This document shows positions 26,487-34,922 of a DNA stretch of 64,000 bases, in pieces. The position numbers and the translations under genes were made by a program. The DNA is from Shewanella sp. NIFS-20-20. Its GTDB lineage: Bacteria; Pseudomonadota; Gammaproteobacteria; Enterobacterales; Shewanellaceae. Numbering within the stretch: the stretch's first letter is position 1; each line of letters opens with the position of its first letter. The notes beneath the pieces are model-generated. The model did no database searches. It saw nothing but the letters and a program-made list of their open reading frames with translations, and had not been told where the DNA came from. The stretch is taken from positions 1 through 64,000 of the forward strand of contig NZ_JAHUTT010000004.1 in assembly GCF_019209865.1 (NCBI RefSeq). The letters run 5' to 3'.

Positions 26487-26903
26487 TCACTCATAATCAT
26501 TTCTCAAGGCGGGCTCGTCGGCGAGATATTGAACAAACTCGACCTCAAAACCGTCAGGATCGAGGAAATAACAATTACGGCGGTACTCTGTAGGATTGCC
26601 ATCTTTATCAGGAGTAAATCCCGCCGCGGCTAGGCGAGCAATCACGGCATCAAGATTATCGGTGACATAAGCAAAATGCGCTAACCCCGTTTGATGCCCC
26701 TGAAGATCACGGTTAATGCCTTCGCCATCATCGTTAAAGCACAAGTAATGACGATCGTCACCAAAATGAACCCAGCGCCTAGGCTTGCCATACCAGTCGC
26801 CACCCCCACCACCGCGGACGTGCCAATGGGGAAAGGCGGCGCGGTAAAAATTAAGCGCACGGTCAATATCCTGGACGACTAAATTTAAGTGTTCTAACTG
26901 CAT
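26487..26903 (-). CDS. VOC family (glyoxalase-fold) protein
   Basis: The 138-aa protein has the paired beta-alpha-beta-beta-beta motifs of the vicinal oxygen chelate fold. Likely metal ligands are His5 (LEHLNLVV), a His in LAHFAYV (near 76) and Glu in DGFEVEFVQY (near 122). A Gly-rich loop (RGGGGGDW) is unusual. The annotation is to fold level only; glyoxalase, dioxygenase and resistance activities exist in the family. 27 bp downstream of the second VOC gene, so the two form a pair. Confidence 0.82.
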   Translation of the reverse strand: MQLEHLNLVVQDIDRALNFYRAAFPHWHVRGGGGGDWYGKPRRWVHFGDDRHYLCFNDDGEGINRDLQGHQTGLAHFAYVTDNLDAVIARLAAAGFTPDKDGNPTEYRRNCYFLDPDGFEVEFVQYLADEPALRNDYE

Positions 26904-26930
26904 AAAACCTCCGTTGAATTTTACTCAATG

Positions 26931-27320
26931 TTAAGCAGTTGCGACTTTCCATGGGGGATTAAGGCGCATATCTCCTGCGTCAGTGTGTGGATTAAATAAG
27001 GTAATTTTATTGCCCTCACCATCAAACAAACTGGCCTCTTGCCATAACCAAGGTTGGTGTTCAATGCCAGTGGTAAACTCAATGCCCACCGCTTGGAGGC
27101 GGGCGACATCGTCGGCTAAGCAATCTGTTTCAAAATACAGATGACTGCGAAAACATGACCCTTGTTCCGTTAATGAGAGCGATAAACTGGCGTGACCACT
27201 GGGGGCTAACAGCCTGACATAATGCGGGGTATCGACAATTTCTCGGCAACCAAGCCGCAGATAAAATGCCTTCGTCTGCACAATATTGGTTACGTGGAGA
27301 GTGATGTGGTTGAGGTTCAT
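26931..27320 (-). CDS. VOC family protein
   Basis: The 129-aa protein starts with LNHITLHV (His5 as a likely metal ligand) and has SHLYFETD (His near 60). The usual C-terminal Glu in the GNxIEL context is replaced by Thr (GNKITLF), so metal binding may be altered or absent. Divergent from the SufR-like regulator; the operator-like palindrome at 27403-27420 lies in the shared promoter region. Confidence 0.8.
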   Translation of the reverse strand: MNLNHITLHVTNIVQTKAFYLRLGCREIVDTPHYVRLLAPSGHASLSLSLTEQGSCFRSHLYFETDCLADDVARLQAVGIEFTTGIEHQPWLWQEASLFDGEGNKITLFNPHTDAGDMRLNPPWKVATA

Positions 27321-27402
27321 TGTCTGTCTCCTTTGGTGATGCAGAGTAAGTTGCCCACAATAAATAAAGTAGATGCTTTACTAAATAATGTACAGCTTAA
27401 GT

Positions 27403-27420
27403 AAATAAAATAGTTTATTT
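27403..27420. promoter_or_regulatory. A/T-rich inverted repeat, candidate operator
   Basis: AAATAAA and TTTATTT arms (27403-27409 and 27414-27420, four-base spacer) lie between the divergent VOC pair and the SufR-like regulator, 48-65 bp from the regulator's ATG. The position suits autoregulation. Confidence 0.45.
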
Positions 27421-27467
27421 AATCTGTTATACTCGCGCTAACAGTCACGGGAAGATCAACGGTAGTG

Positions 27468-28100
27468 ATGAAAACCACAGATAAAATTCTGAGTTTATTA
27501 AAAACCAAAGGGGCGATGACCGCGCAGCAGCTCGCCGATAGTTTGCAACTAACGAGTATGGGGGCGCGCCAGCACTTGCAACAATTAACCCGTGATGGCT
27601 TGGTGGATTATATTGATGAGGCTAGTGGCCGCGGGCGTCCACGGCGTTTATGGCAATTGACCGCCAATAGTCAGGGACATTTTCCTGATAGCCACCAAGT
27701 GCTGACGGTGCAAATGCTTGATTCCATCGATGTTGTCTTTGGTGAGCAAGGTCTTGAGCAATTAATCAGTCATCGTGAGCAACAAACGGCCAAGCAATAT
27801 CAACAGGCATTAGCATCGGCCAAGACCTTGGCGGAACGCCTTACCTGCCTAGTGGCACTGAGAAACCGCGAAGGGTATATGGCCGAGTTACAGCACCATG
27901 AGCAAGGCTATTTGCTGTTAGAGAACCACTGTCCAATTTGCGCCGCCGCGCGCCGTTGTCAGCAGTTTTGTCGCTCGGAGCTGGCGCTATTTCAACACTT
28001 GTTAGGGCCGCAGGTCGCGGTTGAGCGGGGAGAGCATATTCTCGAGGGCGCTCGTCGCTGCGCCTATCACATTCGTGAGATAACTAACGATGCAATGTAA
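27468..28100 (+). CDS. SufR-like winged-helix regulator with Cys-rich C-terminus
   Basis: DeoR/ArsR-type HTH at the N-terminus (about 1-65; MTAQQLADSLQLTSMGARQHL) and a C-terminal cluster CPICAAARRCQQFC (near 153-166) with another Cys in GARRCAYHI, the arrangement of SufR-type iron-sulfur regulators. It could sense Fe-S status or redox stress. I use ATG 27468 (210 aa); a GTG lies just before it. The gene overlaps the downstream pseudouridine synthase start by 11 bases and is divergent from the VOC pair. Confidence 0.82.
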   Translation: MKTTDKILSLLKTKGAMTAQQLADSLQLTSMGARQHLQQLTRDGLVDYIDEASGRGRPRRLWQLTANSQGHFPDSHQVLTVQMLDSIDVVFGEQGLEQLISHREQQTAKQYQQALASAKTLAERLTCLVALRNREGYMAELQHHEQGYLLLENHCPICAAARRCQQFCRSELALFQHLLGPQVAVERGEHILEGARRCAYHIREITNDAM

Positions 28101-28845
28101 ACGTGGACGCTTAGATAGGTTATTGGCCAAACATTTTCAATTACCGCGTAAACAGGTGCGCTTATTGCTGTTAACTCACCAAGTCAGTGTTGATGGCACT
28201 ATCGTCACTGACATGGATTTTCAAGTCGATGAGTTTATGCATGTGGCCTGTCAGGGGCAAAAAATCAGTGGTGACTGCCCGCGTTACTATATGCTCAATA
28301 AACCTGTGGGGGTGGTGAGTGCTACCATCGATGATGAGCATCAAACCGTGCTGGAGTTATTACCGGCAGCCTTACGGGATGGTTTACACATTGTCGGCCG
28401 ACTTGATTTGAATACATCGGGGATGATCTTGTTGACGAATGATAGTCGCTGGTCAGAAGCGCTGATGACGCCCAATGCTCATGTGGCGAAGCGCTATCAA
28501 GTGACCTTAAAGCACCCCGTCACGGTGGAATATCAACGCGCGTTTCAGGCCGGTATGTATTTTAATTTTGAAGACATCACCACCTTACCTGCACAACTGA
28601 TTATTCACAGTGGTCATCAGGTGGAAGTGATCTTGCGTGAAGGTAAGTATCATCAAATTAAGCGTATGTTTGGCCATTTCCGTAATCAAGTCTTAGCATT
28701 GCATCGTTCACAAATCGGCGCGCTTGTGCTCGATCCTGCACTAGCGCCGAGTCAATGGCGCGCATTGACTCCGCAAGAAGTAGCCGGTGCCCGTGTGTCA
28801 TTGACTGGGGACGACCATCAGATCGCCAGCAAGTTTGATGGTTAA
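28090..28845 (+). CDS. rsuA: 16S rRNA pseudouridine synthase, RsuA family
   Basis: The 251-aa protein has an N-terminal S4 domain (about 4-50; RLDRLLAKHF), the YMLNKPVGVVSAT segment (near 70) and the catalytic GRLDLNTSGM motif with Asp near 105. The C-terminal KYHQIKRMFG block is typical of RsuA/RluB/RluE/RluF; similarity along the protein is best with RsuA, which modifies U516 of 16S rRNA. Its start is embedded in the end of the SufR-like gene, so expression is coupled. Confidence 0.86.
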   Translation: MQCKRGRLDRLLAKHFQLPRKQVRLLLLTHQVSVDGTIVTDMDFQVDEFMHVACQGQKISGDCPRYYMLNKPVGVVSATIDDEHQTVLELLPAALRDGLHIVGRLDLNTSGMILLTNDSRWSEALMTPNAHVAKRYQVTLKHPVTVEYQRAFQAGMYFNFEDITTLPAQLIIHSGHQVEVILREGKYHQIKRMFGHFRNQVLALHRSQIGALVLDPALAPSQWRALTPQEVAGARVSLTGDDHQIASKFDG

Positions 28846-28847
28846 TT

Positions 28848-28868
28848 TTGCCCCCATGACGGGGGCAA
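28848..28868. terminator. GC-rich hairpin after rsuA
   Basis: Eight-bp stem (28848-28855 with 28861-28868) and five-base loop in the convergent gap between rsuA and the lipoprotein gene. No T-run follows. Confidence 0.5.
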
Positions 28869-28874
28869 GTGCCA

Positions 28875-30392
28875 TTAATATTTTACCCATTCGACCGGGT
28901 GGCTGAATGTTGACTCAGGGGCAGTGCTCTGGATGTAAACGGTGACGTTTTTCGGCGAGTTTGTCACTTTGAGTCTGAGGGTAGTTTGATATAACGACAG
29001 CAAATATTTATCCAGTGTCGTCAACCAGTCTGGGCCAATATCGGTCGGTACATAAGCGAACTGGCCTTCAACATTACCCACATAGGGCAGTAAAAAGTCC
29101 GTACTGTTACCGCGATAGCTCACTAAATATTCATTCTCAGTCCCTGCAACAGGTGTGATGGTTAAGTTGGTATCACCCTGTTGATGTTGCATTGTTTGGT
29201 TGGTTTGCCACTCCAAGGTCAAACTGTTGGTCTTGGAAGGATAATAGTTGGCAGTCGCGGTGATATGATCAATCTCATCGATATCACCTTGGTTTAAAAA
29301 TCCTAGGGGGACAAGTTGTTGCTCCGTCACCAGACCATCCATTTCTGGTTGCGTCCAAGAATCTCTAGTGGGGGCTAATGTAATATCAAGCGTGGGGATT
29401 TGCGATGAGCTGGCGTTAATGTCGGTAAATACCAGTTTGCCATCGAGTTGCACATCGTCGTCAGTTAACAATAATGACGTGAATAACTTGTTTTCCCCTT
29501 CAAAAAATTGTCCCTGATTGAATTTAAACACTTGTTCTTTTGTGGGGGAAATAAGCTGATCCATGTCAGTGGGAACCCTAGGGAGATCAGCCCAGTCTAT
29601 GCGCGTGGGGATGCGTGAGTTTGGATTGATAAAGGGGACGTTGCCAAGTGTATTCGCTTTAACCAAGCGATGAAGCGTGTGAGCTGTGGCCATGCTTCTG
29701 CCCACTTCCATTGGCGCCTCTGAGATTAACACCAGCTGCTCTATCCAACCCTGGTTGCGATTGATGCTGACCTTACCAAAGAGCTTGCTTTGTTGATTGT
29801 GGCCAGTGATAGTGAGGATCACAAGCGTGGGAGTGACGCGATCGACGACCATCTCGACTGAGTGTTCACCAATTTGAGCTAGAGGAATGTTAGCACCTAC
29901 TTGGGCTGGGATCGTCTCGATAAATCCTGGAATATTGATGCTTTGTGTCATCATAGCTAGAAATTGTTGCCCGCCCTTTGCCGCAATATTTTGCCAGCCT
30001 TGAGCATCTTTGCTGGTGAGGGTCACTGGATCTTTGCGGCTAGCGTCTACCGTCAATTCAAAACCTTCAACCACAACATCTCGCATCGGTAGCCGGCGGG
30101 TGGCTGGGCGAATACTCGAAAAATATATCCCTTTGCCATCAAGATCCATGTATCGCGGAACAACGGAAAATTCCAGAGTCTTGCTTGAGGATTTTTCGAC
30201 GACATAGTTCAGCAAATTAATGGCAGATAGCTGAGCTTGGTTACCATCGACATCAAAATTGGTTTTAATCTGAACCCAATAATTGGCGGTATCACCGACT
30301 TGAGGGGTGAACGTTATGGGGGGAGGATTATCTGTGGGAGAGCAAGCGACAACTAACGATATCAAAGGGAATAATACGGCAGCAAATTTCAT
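28875..30392 (-). CDS. Large lipoprotein, paralogue of the 750-aa lipoprotein at 55890-58142
   Basis: The 505-aa precursor has a lipobox LVVAC (Cys17). The mature part is predicted mostly beta with no recognised domain. It aligns by eye with the N-terminal two thirds of the lipoprotein encoded at 55890-58142: both have an EFSVVP/NFEVTP strand, a GWIEQLVLI/GWLNAMVMI segment followed by a GR motif, and a GQFAYVP/GQFRIKP block followed by a TLRLKV/RIELNL strand. Monocistronic, preceded by a 553-bp gap. Function unknown; probably on the periplasmic face of the outer membrane. Confidence 0.75.
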   Translation of the reverse strand: MKFAAVLFPLISLVVACSPTDNPPPITFTPQVGDTANYWVQIKTNFDVDGNQAQLSAINLLNYVVEKSSSKTLEFSVVPRYMDLDGKGIYFSSIRPATRRLPMRDVVVEGFELTVDASRKDPVTLTSKDAQGWQNIAAKGGQQFLAMMTQSINIPGFIETIPAQVGANIPLAQIGEHSVEMVVDRVTPTLVILTITGHNQQSKLFGKVSINRNQGWIEQLVLISEAPMEVGRSMATAHTLHRLVKANTLGNVPFINPNSRIPTRIDWADLPRVPTDMDQLISPTKEQVFKFNQGQFFEGENKLFTSLLLTDDDVQLDGKLVFTDINASSSQIPTLDITLAPTRDSWTQPEMDGLVTEQQLVPLGFLNQGDIDEIDHITATANYYPSKTNSLTLEWQTNQTMQHQQGDTNLTITPVAGTENEYLVSYRGNSTDFLLPYVGNVEGQFAYVPTDIGPDWLTTLDKYLLSLYQTTLRLKVTNSPKNVTVYIQSTAPESTFSHPVEWVKY

Positions 30393-30945
30393 GGTTAACC
30401 TTCAACGGTGGATTGTTGCGCAATTGTAACGTTGTGTAGCGATTTCTGGTAGTCGCTGGGTCTTTGTCGATCTTATTGTAGTAACTTATTGTCTTTAATC
30501 AGTTAACCATCAAAGCATAACGCTTGAGAGCCATTAAGCGTTATGCTGGAGGCATAAAATTGCAACAAAAGCTAAAATAACGGCTTGAGACCTATTAAAT
30601 TTCACCCTCTGATATTTAGCGGCATGACGAATAACCATGGAAAAATGTCAATGACAAGGAGTGGATAGTTTTGTGCCCGATCCGTTATCAAGCCACAGTT
30701 TAGACATCATGACACCTGTCGTTGATCACCGTCGGATGGGGCGGAGTTGATAATCTTGCTCGGCAATATCGAGGCTGAGTCTGCATCTTAAGGTTATAAT
30801 CGTTTACAATCTCCCCCGCATCCTTGGTTATCTCGCTAGGCATTACCGACTAAAATCATCAATAGATAGGATAAATCCTAGTAGCAGAACCAGGCGCCAA
30901 ATCCAATCAAACGTAGTATGGATAGTCACATTGGAACAATACAAC
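30393..30945. other. Divergent intergenic region with inverted and direct repeats
   Basis: 553 bp without a gene between the lipoprotein and the VC0807-like gene. It contains a perfect 12-bp inverted repeat at 30514-30547 and, 30 bp later, an imperfect copy of its inner segment (30579-30598). The rest shows no clear promoter boxes. Confidence 0.6.
30514..30547. repeat. Perfect 12-bp inverted repeat with adjacent direct repeat
   Basis: Arms 30514-30525 and 30536-30547 with a ten-base loop. A related segment (AACGGCTTGAGACCTATTAA) recurs at 30579-30598. It has no T-run, so it is more likely a regulatory or dispersed repeat element than a terminator. Confidence 0.6.
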
Positions 30946-31650
30946 ATGAATAGCACGACCACACATAAACCTCGTCCGCTGATCGACCTTTTGGTCAGTA
31001 TCGCCATCCCTGCGCTGATTCTTATGAAATTAAGTGGTGATGATCACTTAGGCGCCAGCGGTGGTTTAATTCTAGCGCTGAGTTTTCCCCTGGGTTGGGG
31101 GATTTTTGAGCTAATAAAATATCGAAAATTCAACTTTATCGCCCTGTTAGGCTTGGTGAATGTGTTATTGACAGGCGGGATTGGTTTACTGGAGCTTGAT
31201 ACCAAATGGCTTGCCATTAAAGAAGCCGCAATTCCTGGGGTGATAGGCCTAGTGGTGTTAGGTTCAACCTTTACCTCGTCGCCGTTAGTGAAAGCGTTAC
31301 TGTTTAACCCCGCGGTGATGGATATCGATAAAATTAATCAACAATTGCAGCAGCGTAACAGTATGGCGGCGTTTGAACGTCGGCTGTTAAAAGCGACTTA
31401 TTTAGTCGCTTGCTCCTTTGCTTTCTCTGCCACGATGAATTATATCTTGGCTAAATGGCTAGTCACGAGCCCGGCAGGTACAGTTGAATTTAATGAACAA
31501 TTAGGACAACTGACACTATATAGTTATCCAATGATTGCACTGCCATCCATGCTGATGATGATGGGTATTTTCTCTTATGTGTGGCGCACAATCCATGATC
31601 TCACTGGCTTGTCATTGGAGGATGTGTTTGTGTCAAATTCGAGCCAGTAA
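30946..31650 (+). CDS. VC0807-family membrane protein
   Basis: Polytopic inner-membrane protein of 234 aa from ATG 30946 (a TTG five codons earlier is less likely). Hydrophobic helices at roughly 10-27, 35-52, 63-80, 90-106, 144-163 and 190-212. An internal soluble loop (about 107-140; INQQLQQRNSMAAFERRLLKAT) is conserved in this family of unknown function. Monocistronic; followed by a hairpin at 31662-31689. Confidence 0.75.
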   Translation: MNSTTTHKPRPLIDLLVSIAIPALILMKLSGDDHLGASGGLILALSFPLGWGIFELIKYRKFNFIALLGLVNVLLTGGIGLLELDTKWLAIKEAAIPGVIGLVVLGSTFTSSPLVKALLFNPAVMDIDKINQQLQQRNSMAAFERRLLKATYLVACSFAFSATMNYILAKWLVTSPAGTVEFNEQLGQLTLYSYPMIALPSMLMMMGIFSYVWRTIHDLTGLSLEDVFVSNSSQ

Positions 31651-32077
31651 ACGTCCTCAGATGTCAGAATGTTTGATGACATTCTGACAGTAAATTGGTC
31701 ATAGCATCGACTGCCATATCTCGTATGTTACTGCGGCAGTTTGAGTGTTAGTTATTGTCTTCATAGTTATTGCCTCCTTCTTCGCACGTTATTATTGCTC
31801 TCACCATCTTGCATAAGCCATGGCTTACGCGTGTCGTCCATTTTCTCGTTAGCGTCTATATGCCATTTCCGCGGTGGGTTAAGGTGTCAACTTAATACAC
31901 TGGTAAGATCAGTTTGTTTGCAGGATGGTGTCAAGCCTGACGACTAGGTTGAGGAAAAAGAAATCGCAACAACGCCTCATTGCGCCGAGGTGAAATCTAG
32001 ACGAGTGAAGCGGTCGGTGGTGGCCAGCCCTGTTATTAATTGGCAGGTGATGCCCGCTTAAGAGATTAGGCTACCCA
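31651..32077. other. Intergenic region before the CadC-like pseudogene
   Basis: 427 bp. It starts with a ten-bp stem hairpin (31662-31671 with 31680-31689) that probably ends the VC0807-like transcript. I see no credible gene in the rest; a 68-codon open frame at 31741-31947 lacks a start context and family similarity. Confidence 0.5.
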
Positions 32078-32644
32078 ATGATGTCAAATGTATTAGCCCA
32101 AGCAAAACTTGAACAATGCATGATTTTGATTGGCGAGATGACCTATGACCCTCAGAATCGGCAATTCAGTAAAGACGGCCAAGCTATCGAGTTAGAACCT
32201 CGCACTTTGGAATTATTAGAAGTGGTATTGCAGCAAGTAGGCACCCCGATTGCCTAGGAGATCGTCCAGCGTGTTTGGCACAGCCGTCACATTTCGAAAA
32301 ATGTTCTGACTAATAGGATCAGCACGTTAAGATCGATTTTTAAAAAATTCACACCTGAATTAGACGCGACAAAGTGACTCATCACCTATCCGCAAAAGGG
32401 CTAGCAACTGAATCCCACGTGGCTGCATTAGCCCGAGCGAGTAAAGCCAGCCCCCTAGTTGCTGTATCCAACGTCAGTGCAATCAGCAGATAAGGCGAAA
32501 GTGGCGGTTAACTCACGACCAAACATTGGCGATGACCACAGTACCCTGGCTGTTGTCGAGTTGTTGTTGCACCGCATTAATGTGGTGAATCGAGAGGCGC
32601 TACCGTATGTGGCGACAACTAAGAATCTCCCAGCTCAGTGCTAG
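32078..32644 (+). pseudogene. CadC/ToxR-like winged-helix regulator, degenerate
   Basis: One continuous frame from ATG 32078 encodes an OmpR/CadC-type DNA-binding domain: ILIGEMTYDPQNRQF, then IELEPRTLELLEVVL, then VQRVWHSRHISKNVLTNRIS and ITYPQKG. It is interrupted by in-frame stops at 32255 (TAG), 32375 (TGA), 32402, 32429 and 32456 (TAG), before a final TAG at 32642. The frame is never shifted, so decay has been only by substitution. The expected membrane helix and periplasmic sensor are absent. It cannot make a full regulator unless stops are read through. The 3' end overlaps a disrupted lipoprotein gene on the other strand. Confidence 0.82.
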
Positions 32645-32956
32645 CTTGCGATACGAAGCACAGCCCGACTACATCATAATCACAGGCAGTCACCATGAGA
32701 TCGTTTTCTATGGCATGGAATTGATTTGCTGTGGCGCTGATGTCATACCAATCACCTGCCGGTTGGATCATTTGTTTGACCTGAGATTGCAGATCTTGTT
32801 CATAAGGCTGACTAAATCGATACCCTCAGGATACCTCTCTTTTAGTATGGGTTTTGTCGGCCCGCCATTATCATCTGGGTTAGGGGGAGAGCCAGAATCC
32901 CCGCAACCAATTAATAACGTACTGAGTGCGCTTACTAAAAGCACATGTCGGAACAT
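32619..32956 (-). pseudogene. Small lipoprotein gene with a frameshift
   Basis: ATG 32956 with AAAGG upstream encodes a lipoprotein signal and lipobox LIGC (Cys18), then a Gly/Pro/Asp-rich linker. That frame stops at 32768. From about 32825 a different frame continues with a well-formed sequence (FSQPYEQDLQ, AGDWYDISATANQF, TACDYDVVG) to a TAG at 32619. One single-base indel near 32820-32828 would join them into a protein of about 112 aa. The product is not recognised. It is either a recent pseudogene or a sequencing error. Confidence 0.6.
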
Positions 32957-33532
32957 AGCATACCTTTAATACAATGGCCGAAAACGGCCGAACCAAAATA
33001 ATAATAAACCGTCAGATTAAACAACGTCAGAGACCGGGACACTCCCATCGCGTTATCGCCGTTGTTACTTCAGGATGGCAATGTAAAAACTGGAGGGGAT
33101 ACGATCAAAAAACGAAAGTACCCAAAAGATCATATGGTATAAATATTTATTTAGATCATTGATTTATAGGTGTTTGTGTTTATTTTTAGTTTATTGGTGG
33201 GTAATTTTTTGGGCGATTGCGGCCAAGACGTTTGAATAAATCGGTAGCGAAAGCTGGGCGTAAGCGGTTGGATCTTGTCTTATGACGGCATGGAGCATGT
33301 CGTTGCATTTTCACCAACGTTCGGTCTTGATCCCTGTTGAAGAGGATGGCAAAAAAGCGGTGCAACTTCTGCGCAACTTCTAGTGCTTTTGACTAACATG
33401 GGCGATAAGCTATAAATCTACCACTACTTAACCATTGTTTCTAAAGGTTATTTTTCTTGGTATGACAATTGCATTTTAAGTTCCAACGTTGTGAGCTTAA
33501 GCCATAATTGAATAGCAATCGAGGAAGCCTAA
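32957..33532. other. Intergenic region upstream of the DUF4097-like gene
   Basis: 576 bp. No gene is supported; open frames here (for example 32974-33162) have no ribosome binding site or family similarity. It belongs to the decayed patch that begins at 31.65 kb and must contain the promoter of the DUF4097-like gene at its right end. Confidence 0.5.
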
Positions 33533-34174
33533 ATGACCTATGTATCTAACATTCTACGAATGGCCGCCATGGCCACCTTATTGATCATGACTAGTGCGGC
33601 AGCTAATGCCGAGGCCAGTCGCACGTTACAAGCGAGTTATCCATTCCAAGGCCAAGAAGTACTACTGGATATTGGTGTCGGGAGTGTCAAGGTGATGACC
33701 ACAGATGAGCCGATAATTCGGGTAGAAGTCGAGGTTAAAGCGGCTGAAACCGGTTGGTTCTCTTGGGGAGACGTGGACCTTGAGTATTTGGCATTAGCGC
33801 CGAGCCAAAGCGCTCACCGCTTGGCTTTATCCTTGAACGAACAAGACGATATCAACCAGCATTGGCTGGTTTATCTCCCTAAAGAGGCGGCGGTTGAGAT
33901 TGACTTCGGGGTGGGAGAAGTATTAGTGACTGGGATTGAAGGTGATCTCAGGGTTGATTTAGGGGTTGGCAACGTCGGCATCAGTCATCAACATCATTAT
34001 CAAGATATCGACTTAGATGCGGGGGTGGGTGAAGTCACCATTTTTAGTCAAGGCCATGCGCTGGAGACGAACCGGAGCTTAGTCAGTCAGTCTTATGCCG
34101 TTCATCAGCAAGGCCAAGGTGAATTAACTGTAAAGGTTGGCGTGGGGGAAATCATGGTTCGTCAACACTATTAA
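33533..34174 (+). CDS. DUF4097-like exported beta-repeat protein
   Basis: The 213-aa precursor has a signal peptide cleaved near ANA-EA (about 27) and GAGGAAG upstream of the ATG. The mature protein carries a repeated strand motif of the form DxGVGxVxV: LDIGVGSVKV (46-55), IDFGVGEVLV (near 123), VDLGVGNVGI (near 142), LDAGVGEVTI (near 163) and VKVGVGEIMV (near 200). Such repeats suggest a right-handed parallel beta-helix or beta-solenoid, as in DUF4097 adhesin-like proteins. Function unknown; periplasmic location is inferred. Confidence 0.78.
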   Translation: MTYVSNILRMAAMATLLIMTSAAANAEASRTLQASYPFQGQEVLLDIGVGSVKVMTTDEPIIRVEVEVKAAETGWFSWGDVDLEYLALAPSQSAHRLALSLNEQDDINQHWLVYLPKEAAVEIDFGVGEVLVTGIEGDLRVDLGVGNVGISHQHHYQDIDLDAGVGEVTIFSQGHALETNRSLVSQSYAVHQQGQGELTVKVGVGEIMVRQHY

Positions 34175-34221
34175 TGACACTTAGTCATGTTGTTTAAGAG
34201 GCCGCGATTATCGGGTTAGGT

Positions 34222-34244
34222 TAACGCCAGCCGTGATGGCGTTA
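34222..34244 (+). terminator. Hairpin after the DUF4097-like gene
   Basis: Eight-bp stem (34222-34229 with 34237-34244), followed by a weak T/A-rich tail. Confidence 0.5.
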
Positions 34245-34427
34245 TTCATAAAAATGCAGTGACTTTCGATGGCCTATGGCGGCTTCTGACCCAGAAGCAA
34301 CGCCGTGGGGCGAGGGCTTCGGGGGATGAAACCACGGGGATTTTGGCTTGACCAACCGCCTTAGGTTAACCTCATGCAAGCAAGCTATGTTTGCCAACGC
34401 CTTGTGCCTTGGCAAGATACCCCCCAA

Positions 34428-34922
34428 TTAGCTGATGGTGACTTTCTCAATCACAATGTCGTCGCGGGGGACGTCGTCATGACCAAATAATGAGGTTGTT
34501 TTTACCCTAGCAATGGCATTGACTACCTCCATCCCCGCACTGACTCGACCAAATACCGCATAGCCCCAGCCATTATTTGTTGTGGCGGTATGATCTAAAA
34601 AATCATTATTGGCTAAATTGATAAAAAATTGCGCAGTCGCTGAATGGGGCGCATCTGTCCTAGCCATCGCGATTGAGCCAATGACATTTTTCAAACCACG
34701 ATTCGCTTCATTGACGATAGCAGCTCGGGTTGGTTTTTCATCAAATTCACGGGTCATGCCGCCACCTTGGATCATAAAGCCCTGAATGACTCGATGAAAA
34801 ATCGTGCCCTCATAGAAGCCTTCCTCGCAATAGCGTAAAAAGTTTTTTGAGGTAACGGGAGTGGTTTCCATATTCAGTTCAATGGCAATGTCGCCAAGAT
34901 TCGTGGTCAATGTAATCGTCAT
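34428..34922 (-). CDS. ppiB: Cytoplasmic cyclophilin-type peptidyl-prolyl isomerase
   Basis: The 164-aa protein is the length of E. coli PpiB and lacks a signal peptide. Active-site blocks are intact: FHRVIQGFMIQGG (42-54), with Arg and Phe of the catalytic set, and AQFFINLANNDFLDH (near 98-112). It catalyses cis-trans isomerisation of X-Pro bonds. Monocistronic. The 254 bp to its left hold no supported gene. Confidence 0.93.
   Translation of the reverse strand: MTITLTTNLGDIAIELNMETTPVTSKNFLRYCEEGFYEGTIFHRVIQGFMIQGGGMTREFDEKPTRAAIVNEANRGLKNVIGSIAMARTDAPHSATAQFFINLANNDFLDHTATTNNGWGYAVFGRVSAGMEVVNAIARVKTTSLFGHDDVPRDDIVIEKVTIS

Noticed and set aside
31741..31947. Rightward Leu/Ser/Cys-rich open frame
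   Set aside because: Start codon context is poor and composition looks like chance translation of non-coding sequence.
32974..33162. Rightward 62-codon open frame in the decayed patch
   Set aside because: Basic, low-complexity product without signal peptide or recognisable pattern; more likely chance.
34242..34427. Leftward 61-codon open frame between the DUF4097-like gene and ppiB
   Set aside because: No ribosome binding site, no family pattern, and it ends in the terminator hairpin region.
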